Source: Nemertoderma westbladi
Lineage: Eukaryota > Xenacoelomorpha > Nemertodermatida > Nemertodermatidae
Assembly (NCBI GenBank): GCA_032718475.1
Contig: JAUCBJ010002257.1
Coordinates: 1 to 23,085 of the forward strand
Direction: 5' to 3'
DNA length: 23,085 nt
Shown: positions 17,192 through 23,085 of the stretch, piece after piece
Layout: the number at the start of each line of letters is the position of its first letter
Numbering within the stretch: the first letter of the stretch is position 1
Made by a program: the position numbers and the translations under genes
Notes under the pieces: model-generated
Seen by the model: only the letters and a program-made list of their open reading frames with translations
Databases searched by the model: none
Told to the model about the DNA's origin: nothing

Positions 17192-17235
17192 AATAGCCGA
17201 TCGAATAACACGCGAACTCCATTTGAAATAAAATA
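17156..17235 (+). repeat. 40-bp tandem duplication over the FADD-like stop codon
   Basis: Units 17156-17195 and 17196-17235 start with GCCGATCGAATAACACGCGA and differ at one base (GAAGTAAA against GAAATAAA). The first encodes the last codons and the stop. The change in the second makes AATAAA at 17227-17232, a polyadenylation signal. Confidence 0.92.
17227..17232 (+). terminator. Polyadenylation signal AATAAA of the FADD-like gene
   Basis: AATAAA lies 35 bp after the stop codon, inside the second copy of the 40-bp duplication. It is followed by a T-rich stretch (GTTTATTGG). Confidence 0.55.
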
Positions 17236-17949
17236 GCTCTGTTTATTGGAAGTTAATTTATAGGAAACAACAATTACAATTTTTAAAATTAGAACTGGAA
17301 AATCAAGGCAATAATCAATCAAAGATCAAGTGACGGAAGTCATATGATCCGCGAGAGAGTGTTACACAGGTGAACAATTCGGCAGTGGAATAAAGTGAGG
17401 CACCGAAGGTTCTTATAGGCGCAAGTTTGTGGTGCTGCTTCCTATTAGATACAGTATATATACATCTCGTTTCATAATCTAATCTGTAACGTTTTTTTTA
17501 CTAAACTTGCTTCTTGAGTTTCCATAAAACAATCAAGTATAAAGTGGTTTACCCGGACTGTTACCCGTAGCAATTTTAACCCAAACACCCATCCCCAAAA
17601 AATCACTTTAAACCTAAATCTCACTTTAATCACCTGAAAAACTAAAGTAGGCGAGTGTAATTAATAAGCCTAAATCATGGAATCACAATTCAATGCAAAA
17701 ATACTATATAAAAATTCCCCCCCCCCCCCCCCCCCCCACAAGCATTTGAAGCCATTCTCAACACAGTTATCTATCTGATAGTAAAGTGTTAGCAAGTCAG
17801 CTACAACTGGCAGGTACACGCGCTGTGTACTGCAATCCACTCGCTAAATTAAAATTGTATAATTATAGATACGCCCCCAATCGGGGCAAACGGTAAAATG
17901 TAAAATTGAACTCATTATAAGATTAATTAAAATATATATCAAACTATTT
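17236..17949. other. Intergenic with a 21-base C tract
   Basis: No gene seen. A run of 21 C lies at 17717-17737. Confidence 0.6.
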
Positions 17950-18300
17950 ACGTGTGCCGTTAGGGGGCGCGGGGGGGGGGGGTTACAGAGTCGCAAGAGC
18001 CGGTAGTGTGGGGCTCTGTGGGCACACGAGAAGTTGGTAGCGGTTTTCGCTGGAGTAGCCGCAGAATCTACACTCACAGCTTGCAGCAAGTTCGTGAAAC
18101 GGTTGAGAGTTGCTGCAGAGTTTGTGGTGGAACCCGTGGGAGGTGCACCGGGTTAGTATGTGCCGGTTTCGCTGCCCTGGACGTCTCCAGATGCGGTTGG
18201 CGAACGCGGGACCTAGGGAGTATCTTTCCTCTGTATAGTTTGTTTCGCGTTCATCACGGAAGTTCTGATAGGCAGTTAAAACGTCGGTATTGAATACGGT
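17950..18300. other. GC-rich, CpG-containing patch; possible first exon or promoter
   Basis: Base composition differs sharply from the neighbours, with a G12 run at 17971-17982 and many CpG. A plus-strand frame of 95 codons (18006-18293) has Cys-rich but unrecognised content. It may be the start of a host gene whose next exon lies at 18529; this is inference. Confidence 0.3.
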
Positions 18301-18528
18301 TGGAGATTTTTAAATTATGTCATTGATGAATGTATTCGTTTCGATTAGAAGTAGTGCAAGAGTGGAGGAGGCTGGGGTATGTAATCCTAACTTGCGTTTG
18401 TCGTCAATTTATTTATTTCTCTCCCGTGTATATATATATATATGATTGCACATGTAATTAAAGGTAGAATATTAATATGTCATTATAGTAATTAAAGGTA
18501 GAATATTGAATATATGTATATACTTTAG
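18301..18528. other. AT-rich spacer ending in a splice-acceptor-like site
   Basis: GTAATTAAAGGTAGAATATT occurs twice (near 18451 and 18488). The stretch ends with TATACTTTAG at 18519-18528, a plausible 3' splice site. Confidence 0.35.
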
Positions 18529-18683
18529 AGAACAATACTGGGCCAACATGCCAGTCGGGATCACCACTCCCTCCCATTGCAGCTGGACCTTCAACTGGGT
18601 GATCGGCGGCGGCCGGAAGGACGGCCATTGCCTGCTGCTTGTCAGTCCCCAAACAGAACGCCATATGGTCCAGGGCCAGGGGG
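18529..18683 (+). CDS. Possible exon of an unrecognised gene, cut by the foldback element
   Basis: The sequence turns GC-rich with strongly G/C third positions in one frame, giving YWANMPVGITTPSHCSWTFN and, further on, HCLLLVSPQ. It follows an acceptor-like TTTAG. It stops at the foldback element, and the frame appears to resume on the far side after 23014. I do not recognise the protein. A non-coding GC island is the alternative. Confidence 0.35.
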
Positions 18684-18698
18684 GATTCCCCGTACTTA

Positions 18699-19545
18699 GT
18701 TCCAATTTAAGCCTCATGCGAATTTAGTTCCAATAGAAACGAATTTAGTTCCAATTTTGGCGAATTTAGTTCCAATTTAGGCGAACTTAGTTCCAATAAC
18801 TAGAGGAAAATGAAAACGAATTTAGTCCAATGGATGTGAATTTAGTTCCAATGGATGCGAATTTAGTTCCAATGCATGCGAACTTAGTCCCAATGGATGC
18901 GAATTTAGTTCCAATGCATGCGAACTTAGTCCCAATGGAAGCGAATTTAGTTCCAATTTAGGCTAACTTAGTTCCAATAACTAGAGAAAAACGAAAACTA
19001 ATTTAGTTCCAATGTATGCGAACTTAGTTCCAATGTATGCGAACTTAGTTTCAATACATGCGAACTTAGTTCCAATGGATGCGAATTTAGTTCCAATGGA
19101 TGCGAATTTAGTTCCAATGTATGCGAACTTAGTTCCAATGTATGCGAACTTAGTTCCAATGTATGCGAACTTAGTTTCAATACATGCGAACTTAGTTCCA
19201 ATGGATGCGAATTTAGTTCCAATGGATGCGAATTTAGTTCCAATGGATGCGAACTTAGTTCCAATGGATGCGAACTTAGTTCCAATGCATGCGAACTTAG
19301 TTCCAATGTATGCGAACTTAGTTCCAATGGATGCGAATTTAGTTCCAATGGATGCAAATTTAGTTCCAATGTATGCGAACTTAGTTCCAATGGATGCGAA
19401 CTTAGTTCCAATGTATGCGAACTTAGTTCCAATACATGCGAACTTAGTTCCAATGGATGCGAACTTAGTTCCAATGCATGCGAATTTAGTTCCAATGGAT
19501 GCGAACTTAGTTCCAATGCATGCGAACTTAGTTCCAATGTTTCGG
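18699..19545 (+). repeat. 21-bp repeat array A, plus orientation
   Basis: The unit is (T/G)GCGAA(C/T)TTAGTTCCAATG plus variable bases, about 40 copies. Because 21 is seven codons, all frames tend to stay open on both strands. The resulting ANLVPMD and LELSSH peptides are artefacts. Confidence 0.95.
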
Positions 19546-19968
19546 GTGTGGGGCGAGCCACGTAGTTGGCGAATAATCTGTTTAATGCCACTTTAATGTG
19601 CGATGGGTAAATAATAATTGTAAATAACTAACCCAAACTACGCCCAACCTCCTAACCAAAACAACGCCCATCCACCTAAACCGAAACAACTGGCTAAATA
19701 TAATATTTGGTGTGAAAATGGCACAATGTGCATGACTTGAGTATATAATACTACAGACTCAGGCAGTCAGTATCAGTATACTCGTGATTAATATATATTT
19801 CAAAATGTGTAATTATACATTTAATTCATTAATAATAATTCGTTTTTTAAAAATGACAGAAGGGTTTTACAATTATTTACAATTATTGTTGACCCTGACC
19901 CACCCCAAATAGTGGCAATACGCAATAGCTTCGCCTACTACGTGGCTATCCCCACGATTGAAACATTG
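19546..19968. mobile_element. Foldback core 1: MITE-like with GTGGGG(C/A)(G/T)AGCCACGTAGT termini
   Basis: The left end GTGGGGCGAGCCACGTAGTT and the right end, inverted, CGTGGGGATAGCCACGTAGT form TIRs of about 28 bp around a ~410-bp core without coding capacity. The sequence between recurs in inverted form at 21626-22790. Confidence 0.75.
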
Positions 19969-21300
19969 GAACTAAGTTCGTACCATTGGAACTAAATTCG
20001 CTATCCATTGGAACTAAATTCGCTATCCATTGGAACTAAGTTCGCATCCATTGGAACTAAGTTCGCACCCATTGGAACTAAATTCGCTTCCATTGGAACT
20101 AAGTTCGCATCCATTGGAACTAAATTCGCATGCATTGGAACTAAGTTCGTTTTCGATATCTCTGGGATTGGAACTAAATTCGCCTCCATTGGAACTAAAT
20201 TCGCATCCATTGGAACTAAATTCGTTTTCGTTTTTCTCTAGTTATTGGAACTAAATTCGCTTCCATTGGAACTAAATTCGCATCCATTGGAACTAAATTC
20301 GCTTCCATTGGAACTAAATTCGCATCCATTGGAACTAAATTCGCATGCATTGGAACTAAGTTCGTACCCATTGGAACTAAATTAGCTTCCATTGGAACTA
20401 AGTTCGCACCCATTGGAACTAAATTCGCTTCCATTGGAACTAAATTCGCATGCATTGGAACTAAATTCGCATCCATTGGAACTAAATTCGCTTCCATTGG
20501 AACTAAATTCGCTTACATTGGAACTAAATTCGCATCCATTGGAACTAAGTTCGTTTTGATATTCTGGGATTGGAACTAAGTTCGCCTCGATTGGAACTAA
20601 GTTCGCTTTGTAAAATTTATTTTGGAACTAAATACGTTTCAATTGGAACTAAGTTCGCCTTTGAAAATGTGCGATTGGAACTAAGTTCGTACCCATTGGA
20701 ACTAAGTTCCTACCCATTGGAACTAAATTCGTACCCATTGGAACTAAATTCGCTTCCATTGGAACTAAGTTCGTTACCATTGGAACTAAGTTCGTTACCA
20801 TTGGAACTAAGTTCGTTACCATTGGAACTAAGTTCGTTACCATTGGAACTAAGTTCGTTACCATTGGAACTAAGTTCGTTACCATTGGAACTAAGTTCGT
20901 TACCATTGGAACTAAGTTCGTTACCATTGGAACTAAGTTCGTTACCATTGGAACTAAGTTCGTTACCATTGGAACTAAGTTCGTTACCATTGGAACTAAT
21001 TTCGTTACCATTGGAACTAAGTTCGTTACCATTGGAACTAAGTTCGTTACCATTGGAACTAAGTTCGTTACCATTGGAACTAATTTCGTTACCATTGGAA
21101 CTAAGTTCGTTACCATTGGAACTAAGTTCGTTACCATTGGAACTAAGTTCGTTACCATTGGAACTAAGTTCGTTACCATTGGAACTAAGTTCGTTACCAT
21201 TGGAACTAAGTCCGTTACCATTGGAACTAAGTTCGTTACCATTGGAACTAAGTTCGTTACCATTGGAACTAAGTTCGTTATCATTGGAACTAAGTTCGCC
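19969..21300 (-). repeat. 21-bp repeat array B, minus orientation, with a homogeneous expansion
   Basis: The units read GGAACTAAGTTCG plus eight variable bases. From about 20760 to 21290 some 25 units are nearly identical (GTTACCATTGGAACTAAGTT), which points to recent local amplification. The outer part keeps older variants. No gene. Confidence 0.95.
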
Positions 21301-21309
21301 TAGGGGTAG

Positions 21310-21625
21310 CACGAACTTAGTTCCTATCGCACATTTTCAAATACGAACTTAGTTCCAATAAAGGCGAATTTAGTTTCAAAATAAATTTTATAAAGCGAAC
21401 TTAGTTCCAATCGAGGCGAACTTAGTTCCAATCGAGGCGAACTTAGTTCCAATCGAGGCGAACTTAGTTCCAATAGAGGCGAATTTAGTTTCAAAATAAA
21501 TTTTATAAAGCGAACTTAGTTCCAATCGAGGCGAACTTAGTTCCAATCGAGGCGAACTTAGTTCCAATCCCAGAATATCAAAACGAACTTAGTTCCAATG
21601 GGTACGAACTTAGTTCCAATAATTC
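21310..21625 (+). repeat. 21-bp repeat array C, plus orientation
   Basis: It begins after the junction CGCCTAGGGGTAGCACGAAC near 21297-21316, where orientation flips. It includes two copies of a variant block with TTTCAAAATAAATTTTATAA that also occurs inverted in array B near 20610-20640. Confidence 0.9.
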
Positions 21626-22796
21626 AAATCGTGGGGATAGCCACGTAAAAAGGCGAAGCCTATTGCGTATTGCCACTATTTGGGATGGGGAGGTACAATT
21701 ATTTTATAATTGTAAATATTTGTAAAACCCTTCTGTCATTTTTAAAAAACGAATTATTATTAATGAATTAAAATGTATAATTACACATTTTGAAATATAT
21801 TAATCACGAGTATACTGATTCTGACTGACTGAGTCTGTAGACACCCCCCAGACCATATTTGAGTCGGTGCAAATCGCACCAGTCAGGGCACGCAGGGTTA
21901 AGATGGTTCATAACATGATAAAACTATTTAGTGTTGTAACAGGATAATATTTTAATGACAGTGAAAGAGGGAAAATTGAATTGAACTATAATTTTCTGTA
22001 TTAACTTTGTTTTAATTTCACTATAGTATTTATTTATTATTTTACTATACTGGCACTACTGACTACTAGACTACTTAATGTATTCAAAACTGTCAAATTC
22101 CACAACTTTCATTATAGTAAAATACGGCAGTTCAATTTAATATGTAACACTACTGTACTGTAGTATATCGCTCTATGTTTTATTAAAGAATTGAGCAACA
22201 ACAAAAAAGTACCAATTTAAGAATAACATTACGTATTACATGGGAAAAAATGTAAAACATATTTTTTTCAATATTCTCTCGACCCTTTATTAACCTCGCT
22301 GACGTTCGGTAAATAAAATGCCTGAAGAATAATGAAAAAAGTTCTACTCTTTTTTCCATGTAATAAATAATTATTTTTGTTAATATAAATTATTACTAAT
22401 GCAAGCACAGTTTAACCGTTTCCATTTAAGTCAGTGCAATTAGAATTTTCAGTCGGTGCAAATTGACTTACCACCCCCCCCCCCCCCCCCCCCCCCCTAT
22501 TTATTTTGGTCTAGCGCCGCCCCTGGTGTTTGGGTTAGGAGGTTGGACGTAGTTTGGGTTAAGAGCTTGGGCGTTGTTTATTACAATGAATATCATTTTA
22601 AATGATTAAATATAAATGAATTTAATTGAATTGTTTGGGTTAAGAGGTTGGGCGTAGTTTGGGATATGATTGTTTTGGTTAGGAGGTTGGGCGTTTTGGG
22701 TTAGTTATTTACAATTATTATTTAACCATCCACCTAATATTGTCCTTAAACAGATTATTCGCCAACTACGTGGCTCGCCCCACACCTGAAACACTG
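21626..22796. mobile_element. Foldback core 2, inverted copy of core 1 with an extra ~0.66-kb segment
   Basis: Both ends match core 1 in reverse: GTGGGGATAGCCACGT at the left and GTAGTTGGCGAATAATCTGTT, inverted, at the right. Between about 21838 and 22505 lies extra sequence absent from core 1. It is bordered by C-rich runs, including 24 C at 22474-22497. The right part has a ~30-bp minisatellite (GGTTAGGAGGTTGGGCGT). Confidence 0.75.
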
Positions 22797-23014
22797 GCTT
22801 CCTTTGGAACTAAATTCGCTTCCATTGGAACTAAATTCGCATCCATTGGAACTAAATTCGCATTCATTGGAACTAAGTTCGTTTTCGCTTTTCTCTAGTT
22901 ATTGGAATTAAGTTCGCCTAAATTGAAACTAAATTCGCCAAAATTGGAACTAAATTCGATTCCATTGGAACTAAATTCGCATAAGGCTTAAATTGGAACT
23001 AAGTACGGGGAATC
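22797..23014 (-). repeat. 21-bp repeat array D, minus orientation, right terminal repeat
   Basis: Short terminal array whose unit order is the inverted image of 18684-18870, ending in GTACGGGGAATC. Confidence 0.9.
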
Positions 23015-23085
23015 GGTCCAGGTAGCGAGCCAGGCGTTGGTTAACAACATCGATATGAAGTAGTGGAATATGTTCCACAAAACCA
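23015..23085 (+). other. Right flank; possible continuation of the interrupted exon
   Basis: After GGTCCAGG the frame that left off before the element could continue for 13 codons (VASQALVNNIDMK) to a TAG. This is suggestive only. Confidence 0.3.

Larger units (their letters stand above)
18684..23014. mobile_element. 4.3-kb foldback-type element of 21-bp repeats
   Basis: The outer ends are inverted copies. The left starts GATTCCCCGTACTTAGTTCC and the right ends with its complement (GGGGAATC at 23014). Homology continues inward for about 150 bp through matching variant units such as AATAACTAGAG(G)AAAA. Inside are 21-bp repeats running (+), a core, (-), then (+), an inverted core, (-). The order resembles Drosophila FB and sea-urchin TU elements, whose long inverted repeats are made of short tandem units. 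GGTCCAGG occurs just outside both ends (18668-18675 and 23015-23022), a possible 8-bp target duplication, although nine bases lie between it and the left TIR tip. Confidence 0.75.

Noticed and set aside
18458-18717. Minus-strand frames in the GC-rich flank
   Set aside because: The plus-strand frame fits better with the acceptor-like site and the continuation beyond the element; both cannot be coding without further evidence.
18998-21352. Frames of about 200 residues on both strands (ANLVPMD, LELSSH, NGNELSS repeats)
   Set aside because: A 21-bp unit is seven codons, so every frame lacking a stop in one unit stays open throughout. Openness on both strands shows it is an artefact.
22520-22710. 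Interstitial telomere repeat (GGGTTAGG)
   Set aside because: The words occur inside a ~30-bp minisatellite with other sequence between them, not as a TTAGGG series.
18699-23005. CRISPR-like array
   Set aside because: The spacers are short, repetitive and part of the 21-bp unit, orientation alternates, and the context is an animal genome with no cas genes.

Overview
The window looks like AT-rich genomic DNA of an invertebrate animal. It holds a single-exon FADD-like death adaptor (DED then death domain), a non-LTR retrotransposon of the CR1/L2/jockey type, a tRNA-derived SINE, several MITE-like elements and very large tandem arrays. I cannot name the species. A marine invertebrate such as a tunicate or another deuterostome is a guess. 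Most of the 23 kb is transposable element and satellite DNA; the only gene I would call an ordinary host gene with confidence is the FADD-like one.

Layout. 1-3194 (minus): a LINE reading frame, open to the left window edge, with an endonuclease, a reverse transcriptase and an N-terminal 2A-like motif. 3937-4175: a 34-bp minisatellite. 4191-5189 (minus): a C2H2-finger/acidic/coiled-coil gene with a TATA box and three CCAAT boxes upstream. 5528-11175: a 5.6-kb mobile element with about 1.3-kb terminal inverted repeats (TIRs), 5'-AGTAGT termini and a perfect 6-bp target-site duplication (CAGATT). Each TIR carries an identical gene for a 99-residue protein with two CHHC zinc fingers like GTSF1, a piRNA-pathway cofactor. 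The unique centre holds a SINE, a 0.9-kb hexamer array and a second finger/acidic/coiled-coil gene (8903-9691) that is a paralogue of the gene just outside the element. 11277-12385: a 22-bp palindromic satellite followed by another SINE copy and SINE-tail fragments. 12721-13018 and 13476-13794: two MITE-like elements. 14052-14428: a frameshifted LINE C-terminal remnant. 16580-17191: the FADD-like gene. 17950-18300: a GC-rich patch. 18529-18680: a possible exon. 18684-23014: a giant foldback element built of 21-bp repeats in alternating orientation around two inverted cores.

The most interesting unit is 5528-11175. Its size of target duplication and its AG start fit Polinton/Maverick-type elements, but none of the usual polymerase, integrase, ATPase, protease or capsid genes is present. 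It would be a non-autonomous derivative whose duplicated cargo is a GTSF1-like protein with a short tryptophan-containing acidic tail. GTSF1 proteins bind PIWI proteins through such tails, so the element may carry a piRNA-pathway decoy or co-opted cofactor. That function is inference; the structure is visible in the sequence.
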